Below, piece by piece: positions 21,997 through 34,587 of a stretch of 64,000 nt of DNA (positions are counted from its first letter, which is position 1; every line of letters begins with the position of its first letter). The translations under genes and the position numbers were made by a program. The notes under the pieces were generated by a model. That model was not told where the DNA came from and made no database searches. It was given only the letters and a program-made list of their open reading frames with translations. This DNA comes from Dactylis glomerata (lineage: Eukaryota; Streptophyta; Magnoliopsida; Poales; Poaceae): NCBI GenBank assembly GCA_007115705.1, contig QXEO01000464.1, positions 8,238,317 to 8,302,316 of the forward strand, given 5' to 3'.

Positions 21997-23720
21997 TGAA
22001 AGTGACCTGGGCCGATCTTCTGCTAAGGGCTAAGGAAAATAATCTGCTTGGAGAAGATTGTTGGTAAATGCTTGTAGCTTTAGGACATCTGTGGTAGGTG
22101 TAGCAGCTCAAACTTGAAGAGTCTACCCATGTTAGTTGTTAGTGCATACTACTTATGTTGATTAACAGCCTCCGGGAACATCTGTATGAGATTAGATATG
22201 GGGCCTGTTACATGCTTGTGTAGCTTCTAATTCAGTTCTGTGAAATGTGGATGCTTTGTTCTCATTCCTCGTGTCATGATATTGCCTACTCTTCTGATAA
22301 TTGGCAGTGCGCTGTCGGCCTAGTTTTTTTTTTTGTTTTTAAGTAGAGAAGGTGACAAATGAAAATATCTGTGATTATTCTGGCCTACTTGGTAACTTTT
22401 CCTCTTGGGTGAAAATTTCTGCAACCAGTGAATTGAATTGGAACTTCACGTGCTGAAGCTTTTGCATTTGTTCACACGGGTCTGAGATCTATAATTTGTG
22501 TCATCCAAAGACAATGACATTCGCATCTTTCTCTTCAGACGGTGAGATGCAAAACGAGTTGCAGGTGTGTGCACTAAATAAGTTCACTATACAAGCGTGC
22601 GGTCATCAAAGGCGCAAACCGTTGTTGCTCCCAAAGGTGAGTGAAATCGTTCTTCCCCAGTTTATGCACTCAAAAGCCACCTATAAATCTCTTTGGGTGG
22701 GCTGAAAACTATTGCGGAGATAGCCAGCTGGGTATTGGTCTTCCTGACCCATCTTTAAGCTAAATGCTCATAGTTGCTAGCTTAAACTAATAGTACATGT
22801 CCTTTCTTTCCTCTGCCACTTGTTGCTCCCTTGTTCTCTCTTCCACTTTGTGCCTTACAAAACAGACACGCATAAGAAAAATACAACATATCAGTGAGAT
22901 TCTAAAAAAAGGTTTAATTTTTTAGTGAAGATTTATAGCGTAACAAAAAACTTAATGATCATCGTAGAAAGTTCTCAAATGTTCTTAGCAGATTTTCCGC
23001 AAAAAACACTAAACCTTGTGAGATGATACAAGGGTTTCTCTGAAGCATACCTTTTAAATTTGATACAAATTTAGGATCCAACAAATAGATTAATTTTCTT
23101 TAAAAAAAAGCCAGTGACGCCCAAATGTACAATGAGTTTCTGATATTCATTTTTATAGGTTTTCCTTGGCGGTGATGGCAAAAAATAGAAGACCACTAGT
23201 AAAACTGGTAAAGAGAGGTGCACATTATTTTTTTATATCAGAGCATGTGTAAGTTTTAGCCCACCCTAGAAATTATGATGGATAGATTTAGTTTCTACGA
23301 TCACCGTTGAGAGTCGAGAGTCTATGGAAAAACTGAGGATGTGATATATGTGGCTTATGAGTCACAAGACACAGGTCATGACTGGTATGAAAGCGAAACT
23401 TCAAATAGGATCCATGTCCTCTGAGAACAAATCATGCCTTCTTAGTGGACTTTTTAATCCAAACTAAACAGAATAAAGAGCTGACCGGTCAACATTTCAC
23501 TCATTCTGAAAATAATTAAAAATGTATAAAACATGTGAGTCAAAGGCACATGAGTAATTTCCCCACATGTGCATATATGAAAGCAGTGGCATCTGTGTTC
23601 ACCAATTCAGTGAAGGCACCTTGCTATATGTATATGTTGAAACGATGCAACACCTCACTCCAACACTGAGCTGCTAGGTGGTAGTGAACACAGATTTCTG
23701 CAGTCTCTTGCACAGGTCCC
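21997..23720. other. 3' region of the acidic gene and upstream region of the carboxypeptidase gene
   Basis: About 250-300 bp after the stop look like a 3' untranslated region. The rest is AT-rich intergenic DNA with no convincing coding frame. The last few hundred bases before 23721 must hold the promoter of the carboxypeptidase gene. I could not place a clear TATA box. Confidence 0.4.
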
Positions 23721-26700
23721 ATGGCCTCTTCTGCAGAAAGGCTCCAATTCATACGCCACCATCAACTCTTCATTTTCTTGGCTACTCTCTCATTGCTACA
23801 GATAGTCACAGCACAGGATGAGCAGCAAGCTGATAAGGTGTGGTTCCTCCCTGGACAGCCAAGGAGCCCAGAGGTCTCTCATTTCTCCGGGTATATCACC
23901 GTGGACAAGCACAGTGGCCGGGCACTCTTCTACTGGTTCTTTGAAGCTCAGAAAAAGCCCTCTCAGAATCCTCTCCTGCTTTGGCTCAATGGAGGTTGTT
24001 AACTTGTCCATGCAAGATAACTTGTTTTGAATGATGATCGTACCAGGCGATTGTGATGATGAGAAGTAGACGATGCCATAGTTTCTCTTTGAAGCTTTTT
24101 TGTACTTTGCTATCTTCTGTTGGACTTCAATATATGATGGTCATGATTCATGATCCACGACCGACGATGAACTAGATATAGGATTTCTTCTCTTGTTTAG
24201 TTACCATAACACTCGACTAGTATGGGCGGCAAGTTTGTGGTGCTCCTTATACTGGGTGATTTGCTTCTGCATTATTGTATTTTTAATCTGCATAATCTAT
24301 ATCTCGGTGCGACCCCTGAATTTTCTCTTCAGGCCCTGGCTGCTCGTCTGTGGGATACGGAGCAGCAACTGAGCTGGGGCCTCTCCTGATTAATGGAAAT
24401 GGAACAGGTTTGGAGTTCAACAAATTTGCATGGAATAAAGGTATGCCGGTTTCATTCTTTATCTACTACGTTATAATTTTCATGTCTAAGTAACAACAGT
24501 AATGTTGTGAGACTACTAGATGTGGACTGATGAAATCAAAGCCACAATGTAAACTCTCTGGGTTCCTTTGATTTTTGTTCTTCACCAGAGACCAATTTTT
24601 AATGGTCTTTGCCTTTTTTATTCAACTGAGGTCTTCGCGGCATATATTGATAAGTAGTTTACATGTGAATTAACGCAATACCCATTGTATTGTCAGAAAT
24701 TGACTTTTTTTCACGGGTATTTTTTTTGGTCAGAGGCCAATTTGTTGTTCTTGGAGTCTCCTGTTGGAGTTGGTTTCTCTTACACAAATACATCCTCCGA
24801 TCTGAACAAATTAGATGATCATGTCGTTGGTATTGATCTTTTTCTTGTAATCTTTACTGGCTAGGAAGTATGGAAGTTTTCTGTGTTTGTTAACCACCTT
24901 TTCAATTGATGCAGCTGAGGATACCTACACCTTCTTGGTGAATTGGTTCAAGAGGTTTCCTCAGTACAAGAACCATGAATTGTACATCTCAGGAGAGAGC
25001 TATGCAGGCAAGGAACATGCAGACAGCTCCCTCCTTTCTTTCAACACAAAAATTGCAAGCCTGCATAAGCCCAAAAGGCGAAAGAATCGAAAGAGATACT
25101 GCTTTTGCCTTTTGTTGATGACTAGTAACTTTTAAGCATGCAAAGAAGGAATAAATCCTCCATCTTCTCATTCCCCACTATTCTCTAGTCAAAAGGGTTA
25201 GCCTACAATACATGTAGATCCTATTCCATACAGTTTTTCACTCTTCCGTCCACTCTAATACATGGATCCATAGTTCCATACTGCTGCCTTTGTTAGGTCG
25301 TCGAACAAGTTGATGGGGTTTATTCTGGTAAAAAGTACATATAACTTGAAATTGGAATACATCCTTTTGTTTTCTGCTATCACCGAGGGTCAAAGAGTAG
25401 AGGAGTGGCAGGTCCAGTAAGAAAAGTTGGGTGAAAAGTATAGAGTTTTTAAAGCATGGTGGTTACCTAATGGTCACACAAACACTCATGTAGGTCTGGG
25501 CGGCAATCCACAACATCAAATGTGTTTCACACATGTAAAACACAATCTTGTAGAAATAATACACTGACAAGTTTTGAACCGCAGGCCATTATGTTCCTCA
25601 GCTGGCGGAAGTGGTTTATGAGCGCAACAAGCAACTCGAAACAAATCAACGTATCAATTTGAAAGGATTTATTGTAAGCACTCTTATAAAACCATCACCT
25701 TTTCTTTCTTGTAAAACTTGCAGCTCTTTTCTGTCAATAACGACAGCTGAAGCATATTTTGCATAAAAATGAGCTGTAGCAATTTCATCACAATGTGCAC
25801 ATAAACATTTGCAGGTTGGCAATGCAGAGACTAATGATTACTATGACTACAAGGGACAAATTGAATTCGCTTGGAGCCACTCGGTGATTTCAGATCAACT
25901 TTACGAGCATGTGAATAGTGTTTGTGACTTCAGGCTCTCATCCTGGACCAAAGAGTGTAGACATGTAATGGCTACTGTCTATTCCCAGTACGAGAAGATT
26001 GACATCTACAATGTATATGCACCTAAGTGCAACACTCAAGAATCAGGACTGTTCTCTACCTCTGATAGAAAACCTGAAATGAATACCCAGGTAACCACAG
26101 AGCTTGACAATTTCTAATTGTTACTGTATCAAATATGAGAATGAAATGAAAACAAGGTGAGAAACTGAATGTGCATTTCAGAAGAGGTTGACAAGAGTGA
26201 GGAAGTACTCGGGTTACGATCCATGCTACTCGACCTATATTGAAGATTATATGAACAGGATGGATGTGCAGAAATCACTTCATGCAAATATCAGTGGATG
26301 GATTAAGGATAGAAGGTGGAGTCTCTGCAGGTGACACATGCATGAGCTTCCCAATGATGCATCATTCATTGTGCTAATTACGTATCAGATATAACAGTAT
26401 TTTTGTTTAAAACGTTTCATTGCAGTTACTCTATTTTTGATAACTACAAGAACGTGGTGTTTTCTGTTCTTCCTATTTACTCCAAGCTTGTCAAGGCAGG
26501 ACTAAGAATTTGGGTCTACAGGTTTGGATCCTTAATACTTTCTTAATTTCATTTTGTGAGGCATATTTTTATCATTGTCAGGGATTAACAAACCCGTTAA
26601 GAGTAGACATAAGTTACCATGGTAAGAATCGACCATTGTGAGACACAAACTTGACCCGACCCCCGCGTCACCCTCCTCTAGCGACACGGGGGGAAACCCT

Positions 26701-28755
26701 AGCTCCCCCCGCCACAGACCCCCTCCTCCCGCACTCCTCCTGCCACCGGCCCTTGCCGCGGTGGTGGCAGGCCTTGTCTCCAAAGGGGGGTGGGGACCTT
26801 CGGCTGCAGTTCATAGTGGAGCTCGGTCGTCGGGGCGGCGGCCCTGGGCAGGTGGAGGTAGCGCCCGACGAGAGGCCATCGGTACGGCGCACGAGCGGGG
26901 CATGTGGCGGTGGTGGCGGCAAGCTGGCTGGCGCGCGGTGGCCTGGCGTGGTGGTGGCAACGGCAGCTCGGGCCTGCTTGGCCCAATCTAGGCTTCTGGG
27001 CCGCAGCTGCGCTACGACGCTTGTGGTGGCAGGCGGCGGCCAGACCTGGCTGGCCGGCCTCTTGCGCACGGTGGTGGGAGCTCGTCGGCCTGCGGGCCGC
27101 CGTGGCTCCCGTATGCTGGAGCGGCGGCTCAAGGCCAGGGCTGGTTGCCGGCTTTTCGGCTGCGTGAGCAGCGATGAAGTTGTCGGTGGGCATCTTCGCT
27201 CCGGTGAGGTCGTCTCGCAGGTGAACGGCAGCGTTGCTTGGCAGGGGAGGTTGTCAGTGTGGCTGAAGCGGATGTCGACCGGTTTGGAAGGTTGGCTCGT
27301 AGCTCCCGAAGAAGTTCCCATTCCTGCTCGGCTGGAACTGGCGATGGTGACGCCTGTGGGTGTCATGACTTTGTTGGAGGCATCATCGAGGAGTCTATGC
27401 GTCCGTCTTTCGCGGTTTCTACTCCGGAGGGAAACCTTAGATCCTCAGGATCGGGCGATGGAGGTGCTTGTTTGCGTCTTTCTCCTCCTTGGGGGCATCA
27501 TCTCAGAGTCGACTTTGCTTGGGGACCGGTGAAGAAGGGCTTGTGGCTGAGGTTGCTGGCCAAGGGCGCTACGGGCAGTTTGGCAATGATGATGCGGCGA
27601 GTGGAGTTTGGGTCGCGGCTCGGGCTTGGTTAGTCGGTCTCTGACGTGTCCGATGAGTTCTTTGGTGCTTCGTTGTGTTGCTGTGAAGTCGGAGCTGCGG
27701 TGGAGTGTGTCCATGTGGCAACGATGACAGACAACTGGTGGAAGGTGGAGGACTCGGTTGGCAGCAAGTTTATTTCCCTTCCGAAGCTCGTCGTCAAAGT
27801 CGGAGCTGTCTTCCGTTGGCGTGTATGGCCGACTGTTGGCATGTGGCTAGGTCGGCTGGTGGTTGTGCCCAATATGGTCGTGTTCCATGACGACATTGGT
27901 GTATTTGTATCGGTTTTCGGTCGGTTCCCCGTAAGGAACCGGCTAAATTCTCTTCTCCTTAATCAATGAAAATAGCAAGTCTTTTTGCCTAGTTTCAAAT
28001 AAACAAATAAATTACCATGGTACCAATCTTTCATTTTCTTCGGAATGGGAGAAATATAGTAGGTAGTATGTCATGAAAAACTACTTAGTATGTGTGTTTA
28101 ACGGTTTAACCATAGATGATGAAAAAAAATAGAAACAAGTCGTTAATTCTACATGTACACTTATATTTTGAAATAAGAATGCAGAAACTTCCTTTTGAAA
28201 TGGAAGGAGTACTTGGTTTGAAGTCAGAACAAGAGTCACTGTTAACCAGTGCAATTTTCTTTATTCTTACCTCTTATGTTTCCTTCATCTCTTAGCTTTT
28301 AACCAAACTTTATTTCCTGTTATCTCTCAGCCTTGAAGTAACTACAGTACTACAGAAAAAATATATGTTCTAAAAATATACTTTTTATACAGTGGAGACG
28401 TGGACGGAAGGGTTCCGTTTATCGGGTCCCGTTACTGCGTAGAAGCCCTTGGCCTTCCTGTAAAGTCACAGTGGCAACCATGGTACCTAAACAATCAGGT
28501 TATCATCGCCCTATGTTTGATTGTATCTTCTCCGTAGCAATCTTTACATAAAACCAAGCCCGCCCGTAAAGTTTCCTAAGATGACGGTGAAAATATCCAA
28601 TGTAGGTCGCCGGAAGGTTTGTGGAGTATGAAGGACTGACGATGACTACTGTGAGAGGAGCAGGGCATGCAGTGCCTCAAGACAAGCCAGCCGAGTCACT
28701 TGTGGTAATCAGTTCCTTTCTTTCAGATAGACAACTGCCGACAAGACACAACTGA
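23721..28755 (+). CDS. Serine carboxypeptidase-like protein, class II type (10 exons, intact)
   Basis: The exons are 23721-23994, 24333-24440, 24734-24829, 24915-25007, 25585-25673, 25815-26090, 26182-26330, 26426-26521, 28393-28498 and 28606-28755, and they join in frame to 478 aa. An N-terminal signal peptide (about residues 17-31, LFIFLATLSLLQIVTA) points to secretion or the vacuole. NGGPGCSS (90-97) forms the oxyanion region. GESYAG gives nucleophile Ser188, GDVDGRVP the acid (probably Asp398) and GAGHAVP His450, so the triad of S10 carboxypeptidases is complete. The family trims C-terminal residues from peptides, and some plant members act as acyltransferases, so the substrate is open. 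A variable linker (about 290-312) sits where class II enzymes are cut into two chains. Intron 4 begins GC, not GT. Intron 8 holds a retroposon. A broken inverted paralogue lies 522 bp downstream. Confidence 0.92.
26625..28006 (+). mobile_element. GC-rich retroposon in intron 8 of the carboxypeptidase gene
   Basis: Near-perfect 16-bp direct repeats, ATAAGTTACCATGGTA (26609-26624) and ATAAATTACCATGGTA (28007-28022), flank the block. The right end reads CTTAATCAATGAAAATAGC and then an A-rich tail, as in plant LINE 3' ends. The left end is very GC-rich. Long frames exist on both strands but reflect GC content, and no reverse transcriptase is present. I read it as a non-autonomous or internally deleted LINE-type retroposon in sense orientation. 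It enlarges the intron to 1.87 kb without touching splice sites. Confidence 0.7.
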
Positions 28756-29276
28756 GGGCTACCGAGGGAGTGAAAATATGATGATAAAGATAAAGGAATA
28801 AAAGCGAGGCTCTACATGTAACGAAATAAATTTTCCAGTTGGATATTATTTGAGAAAATCAATATTGGGTTGCCAAAATGGCATAATATGAATTGGCTAA
28901 TGTTTAGTTTAGAGCAGCATGTATACAACCTCTTCTGAGTGCCATATAGATGAACTGGCTAATGTTAATTCTTAGATATTATTTATATATTATTTTTACT
29001 TCTGAGATATCTTTAATCCATAATTGTCAACATAAATTAGCCTATCATTTGTTGACCGTTAGCACAATTTAATCAACACCCTGTCCAGCTGATCAATGAA
29101 AACTTACCAAGCAGCTTTAGACATGAGGAATAAAAATGTCATCCTCGAAAAAGGGCCAGCCCCAAATTTCAGAATGTTCCATCTTTCAGGAAATTATGTA
29201 TCAGTTTCTCACATAATCTCTCATCGCACTCTTTTTGGGTCATAAGTAGCCTTCACCTGAACCCCAATTTTAACGG
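28756..29276. other. Convergent intergenic gap between the two carboxypeptidase genes
   Basis: These 521 bp separate the stop codons of the two tail-to-tail genes. They are AT-rich and must hold both 3' untranslated ends. No other feature was recognised. Confidence 0.5.
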
Positions 29277-29865
29277 TCATCGGTGTGTCGGAAGCTGTTT
29301 ATCGAGAAGGAATGTGTCGATCAGCGTGAGCCCTTCTGCGGGCTTGTCGAGGGGTACCAGGTGGCCAGCCCCTCTGATTGTCACCATGGTCATACCATGG
29401 TACTCCACAAATCTTCCTGCAACCTAAATTGCAAATGGCCTCTCATCAGTGCCACATGGATCTAGATTGCATTCAGAAACTAACCTAATTAGCAGTAGCA
29501 TTGTAGTTCCAAAAAAGTTCAGCTAATATTTCAGACCTGTTGATTAAGGTACCATGGTTGCCACTGTGTCTTGATAGGCAAGCCAAGTGCTTCGACGCAA
29601 TATCGCGACCCAATCACGGGCACCCTGCCATCTGCATCTCCACTGCATGTGCAAAATTTAAAGCTTCAAATAACAGAACATCTATTCTAAGAGGTTTAAG
29701 GTATCAGAGAACAACAAAATTGTGTACAAGGTTACATCAAGTATTTTCAGGTGGAAGATCGGTGCATGGATCAGTAACAAATAAGTTCTGCTCTGAATGC
29801 ACATGACAACTGAAAAATGGTGTTATGGCACATGGTGCAGAAATACACCTGTAGAGCCAGACTCT

Positions 29866-30467
29866 TTTTTTTTTTGAAGATACAAGGGCAAAAGATTTGC
29901 CCAATTCATTCATTAAGAGAGGAGTTTGGTTTACAACGGAAAGCACAACCCGATTACAAAAGAGACTACTCTCCCGGCATCAAATCACCCAACTTTCTCG
30001 CCCCCGCGAGGACCCACAATCTCGCCTCGCATTTAATCTTATCTACGACTACAAAGGTTGGGGAGAGCCTATTGTTGAAGATGCGAGCATTACGCTCTTG
30101 CCAAATTTCCAACACGGTTAGCAAGGTTAACGACGCCAAGCCCTTCCGGTTAGGACTCGGCCCTTCCGCCATGGATGACCACCATTCTTGAATATTTAGA
30201 CCCACCCATTGTCTTGGATACACGCCGTGGACACCAAGCCACTCCGTGAGTATCTCCCAAACCCGAATGGTGAAGCGGCAATGCACAAAAAGGTGGTTGT
30301 TGTTTTCTTCCGTTTGCTTGCAAAGAGGACAAAGCCCGCAATTATCCCATCCTCTCCTCCGGAGCCTATCCGCCATCCAAAGCCTATTTTGCAAGGCAAG
30401 CCAAGCATGATTCTTCGCCTTTGGCGTCCCCCAAGCCTTCCAAATGATCTTGTAGAAACTAGACTCA
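29866..30467 (-). mobile_element. 5'-truncated LINE in exon 8 of the carboxypeptidase pseudogene
   Basis: Perfect 15-bp target duplications GTAGAGCCAGACTCT lie at 29851-29865 and 30468-30482. The plus strand begins with a T run, so the poly-A tail and coding sense are on the minus strand. The minus frame from 30394 to 29966 carries the zinc-binding domain that follows the reverse transcriptase in plant LINEs (CGLCPLCKQTEENNNHLFVHC). Only the last 602 bp inserted. Confidence 0.92.
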
Positions 30468-31887
30468 GTAGAGCCAGACTCTCAGTCCTGCTTTGATGAG
30501 CTTGGAGTAGATTGGCAGAACCGAAAGTACCGAAAAGTTGTACGACCTCAGAATGGAGTCACTGCATGGTACATGAAAAACGAAAGAAATCAAATTCATA
30601 TTTGCATGCAGGAGCTCTTCTCCAAAGTGTAAAATGTGCTCTTTGGAACATTGCCTAAATTTTACTTGGTAGTTGTCCATTTTGACATTAGTTTGGAGAA
30701 TATCTTAATGACACAAAAGTAGATCACATAAAACTATATATTGCAGTACCCGTATCTTGAATTATGTCCCAAAGGATATAATGCAAGACAGAGTGGCAAT
30801 TAATAGACTCAAACATGACAAAAATAAAAAAGATCTACATAAATCACCTGCAAACGTGCCATTTCCCAGGATGCATCCCATTGACATTTGCATGTAATGC
30901 TCTTTGGACATCTGCCTTATTAAAGTACTCCTGAGCATACGTTGAGTAGCACTCATCGTACCCAGAAAACGTCCTGATCCTCCTCCTGAACGGTTCCTAC
31001 CATGCCAGAGAAATTAAAAGCCTTGGAAATTCAGAAGCAGAGGCTTTAATTTCAACTATCTGTCCCTTACATGATCACCATATTTTAGTGCTTCATCATC
31101 AGCAGATGATACTGTTGTTTGTGCAAGATTGCACTTGGGCGCATAAATGTTGTAGATGTCGATCTCCCGGTACTGTCTGGAGATGGTGCCCATGGCTTTA
31201 TCGCAATCATCGGTCCAGTTTGAGGCTCTAAAATCGCAATCCTTTTTTATTTGATTGTAAAGCTCATCTGATACAACTGCATGGCTCCAAGCATATTCAG
31301 CCAGGCCCTTCGAGTCGTAGTAATCATCATTTATTGGATTGCCAACCTACATTTGGGCCAATATGTGATGTCATGATACTGCAGAACTCTATGAAATACA
31401 TTTAAAAAATGGCAGTTCACTAGAAGGTTAACAAATCCCAAGATTGCTTTTTAAACTATCAAATCAAAACGTTCCTTATCGAAAAAATCAAATCAAAACG
31501 TTATCATCCCATTTCAAACAACAACGAACAAGGCAAAACCAGCAGTAGAAACAAATTAAGCTGTCAAAAGGATATATTCTCACAATGAACCCTTTAAAGT
31601 TGATGTATGTGTTGGCCTTCCTGTCTTTGTTCCTCTCATACACAAGGTCAGCAAGCTGGGGCACATAATGACCTGCATCAAAATTAAAATTCTAGTTAAA
31701 TCATGTCCAGAGGAAAAGGAACTGCAGGGAATCTCTTGGTCCACCATGTCTGCAATATCACACAAGTCTAGTCTAGTATGACCACTAGAAAACCAAGGTC
31801 TTGTTCATGTAAACATTCACCTGCATAGCTCTCTCCTGAGATGTAGAATTCCCGGTCCTTGTACTGCGGAAACCTCTTGAACCAGTT

Positions 31888-34587
31888 TTTTCGATAAAGA
31901 GCGCTTTATTACTTAATGTTCATTAAGCTTACATCCGGCCTCTGCATAACAAGGATGCACACAGCCCAAAAAAAGTCCCAACTGAAAGTGTAAAGACAGA
32001 ATTACATAGCATAAAGTAAATGTAATATCGCCTAACTGGAGGCACTGATCCGCAAGCTATGCGGCCATCCATGTTGGGAAAAAGTATCCCTCGCCGTAGC
32101 TTCCAATCGTGCACAGACCTCCGTATAGAGGTCGCGATCCTGTAGATGCTGCAGAGACGACCACAAACGGAGAGTACCGGTAGCTCTGTAGATAACCTGC
32201 AAAAAGGAAGAGTTTTTGTCGTTAAACACTTTATCATTTCTACATAGCCATAGCGACCAAATAAAGGCAATCGCTCCCACCCTAATATGCTTTTTAAACC
32301 TATTGTCGATTCCATTTAGCCAATTCCCAAATATATTGGTGATACTGCGTGGTGGAAACAAGGTTGAAGCCACTTGGATGATTGACCATATAGATCTAGC
32401 TAAACGACATTGGAAAAACAAGTGTTTAATTGTTTCATCTTGATGACAAAAAACACACTTCTTACTTCCATGCCAATTCCGTTTTGCAAGATTATCTTTT
32501 GTTAATACAACTCCTTTACGTAGGTACCAACCAAATACCTTTATTCGTAATGGAATCTTTAACTTCCAAAGCTTATCATTGCTAATTTTATCGATTGGCA
32601 CACCGGGTAAAATAAGAGCATTGTACATGGAAGCTACTGAGAATTGGCCATTTTCATGTAGGTTCCAACGGAATTCATCGTGCCCGTCTTGTAGTTGGAT
32701 GTTTGCCAAACGTTGAAGTAAGGCATCCCAATCTACAAGTCTTTGCCCTGACAAATCCCTTCTAAACATCACAGCAGGTGGAGAAGTCTCCATCACTTTG
32801 GCGATAGTATCACCTTTGTGACGCACAATGCTATACAGGGCTGGATACTGTTCCCGAAGAGTGACATTACCTAGCCATTTGTCTTCCCAGAACCGTATCT
32901 CCGAACCATCCTTAATGGAAAAAGAACCCAGACCAAAGAAAAATTTCTTTGTTGTCATGAGTCCAGCCCAAAAATGCGAATCACCAGGTTTCCAAAGAAC
33001 CTGAGATAAAGCTTTTTGACCAATATATTTCCTCTTAAGTATGGTTTGCCAAGTCCCCTCCTCAGTAAGTAGCTTAAATAGCCACTTCCCAAGTAAAGCT
33101 GTATTTTTAACCGCAAGGTCATGAATACCAAGCCCACCCTGGTCTTTAGGAGAGCACACGACACTCCATTTAGCCAATCGGTATTTCTTTTTCTCGCTGT
33201 CACCTTGCCAAAAGAATCTAGACCGGTAATAATCCAGTTTATGTAAGACTCCTTTAGGCAAGAGAAAGAATGAAATCATATGTAGTACCATATTAGATAG
33301 TACCGAATTAATGAGTATCAGTCTCCCTCCTAGGGACAACAATTTTCCTTTCCAACTACTAAGACGTTTTTGTAGTCTCTCCTCGACGAGTTTCCATTCA
33401 GCAATTGTGAGTCTCCGATAATGAATCGGAATCCCCAAATACCGCATAGGAAAATGTCCCTGCCCACAGCCAAATAAATTGGCGTATGCATTGACCTCAT
33501 CATGAGCCTCACCAAAACAAAACAATTCACTTTTATGGAAGTTAATTTTTAGACCTGAAAGTTGCTCAAAGGCTGAAAGTATAAGTTTCAGATTCTGTGC
33601 CTTCTCCAGGTCATGTTCCATAAAAAGAATCGTGTCGTCGGCGTATTGAAGAATCGATAACCCCCCATCAACAAGATGAGGAATTACTCCTTCAATGAGA
33701 CCATCATTTTTTGCGAGTTCAATCATAATAGCAAGCATATCAGCCACTATATTAAATAGCATTGGCGATAAGGGATCACCTTGCCTCAGACCTTTCAATG
33801 TCTGGAAGTATGTACCAACATCGTCATTGACTTTGATGGCAACACTCCCTCCGGACACAAAGGAATTGATCAAAGCACGCCACTCATTGGAAAAACCTTT
33901 CATTCTGAGTGTTTGTTGGAGAAAAGACCACTTAACCTTATCATATGCCTTTTCAAAATCTAACTTTAAAATTACCCCATTCAACTTCTTAGAATGTAGT
34001 TCGTGGACTGTTTCATGCAAGGTCACAACTCCGTCTAGGATATTCCTTCCTTGCATGAAAGCAGTTTGAGAAGGCCGAACTACATGCTCAGCGACCGTGT
34101 TTAATCTTAAGGTGGCCACTTTCGTGAAAATTTTGAAACTAACATTAAGAAGACAGATTGGTCTGTATTGCTGGATCCTTTCTGCCTCATTAACCTTAGG
34201 TAACAAAATGATCTCACCAAAATTAAGACGAAACAATTCTAGTTGTCCAGCATGAAGGCAGCTAAACAAATCTAGAAGGTCTCCCTTGATAGTGTCCCAA
34301 AAAATTTGATAAAACTCAGCTGGGAAACCGTCCGGACCCGGTGCTTTGTTGTGTTCCATTTGGAAAATAGCCTTCCTTACTTCCTCTTCCGAGTACTCAG
34401 CCGTAAGTAGGTTATTCTCTTCAATTGAAACCTGGGGAATATCATCTGTTTGGGATTCATCCATAAAGAAGTTCCCTTCCTCAGGTGCCCCAAACAAATT
34501 CTTATAATATGCAGTAATGTAATTTTTGAGATTGTCCGACCCCTCAATCGTACCTTCATCCTGTATGAGAGAATGAATTCATTTTTT
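31888..34587 (-). mobile_element. 5'-truncated LINE (2.7 kb) in exon 4 of the carboxypeptidase pseudogene
   Basis: Perfect 15-bp duplications CCTCTTGAACCAGTT lie at 31873-31887 and 34588-34602. Coding sense is on the minus strand, the same as the broken gene, and a short T run on the plus strand at 31888 marks the tail. The 5' end is cut inside ORF2, upstream of the reverse transcriptase, so the endonuclease domain is absent. Confidence 0.94.
32032..34587 (-). CDS. LINE ORF2 fragment: reverse transcriptase plus zinc-binding domain
   Basis: One uninterrupted frame of about 850 codons runs from the truncation point (DEGTIEGSDNLKNYITAYY upstream of 34497) to a stop at 32032. In order it has the RT N-terminal KAPGPDGFPAEFYQ, the fingers motif YRPICLLNVSFKIFTK, palm motif A LDFEKAYDKV, GLRQGDPLSPMLFN, the catalytic YADDTILFM, the thumb region GLKINFHKSE, and a C-terminal zinc-binding domain with KKCVFCHQDETIKHLFFQC. 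All key RT residues are present. The frame is intact in spite of the 5' truncation, so this insertion is young or was recently active. It has no start codon or endonuclease of its own and would not move by itself. Confidence 0.92.

Noticed and set aside
26651..27532. Long open frames on both strands (293 and 232 codons) in a GC-rich block
   Set aside because: They overlap in opposite strands, lack domains, and lie within a retroposon with target duplications inside an intron. High GC content explains the lack of stops.
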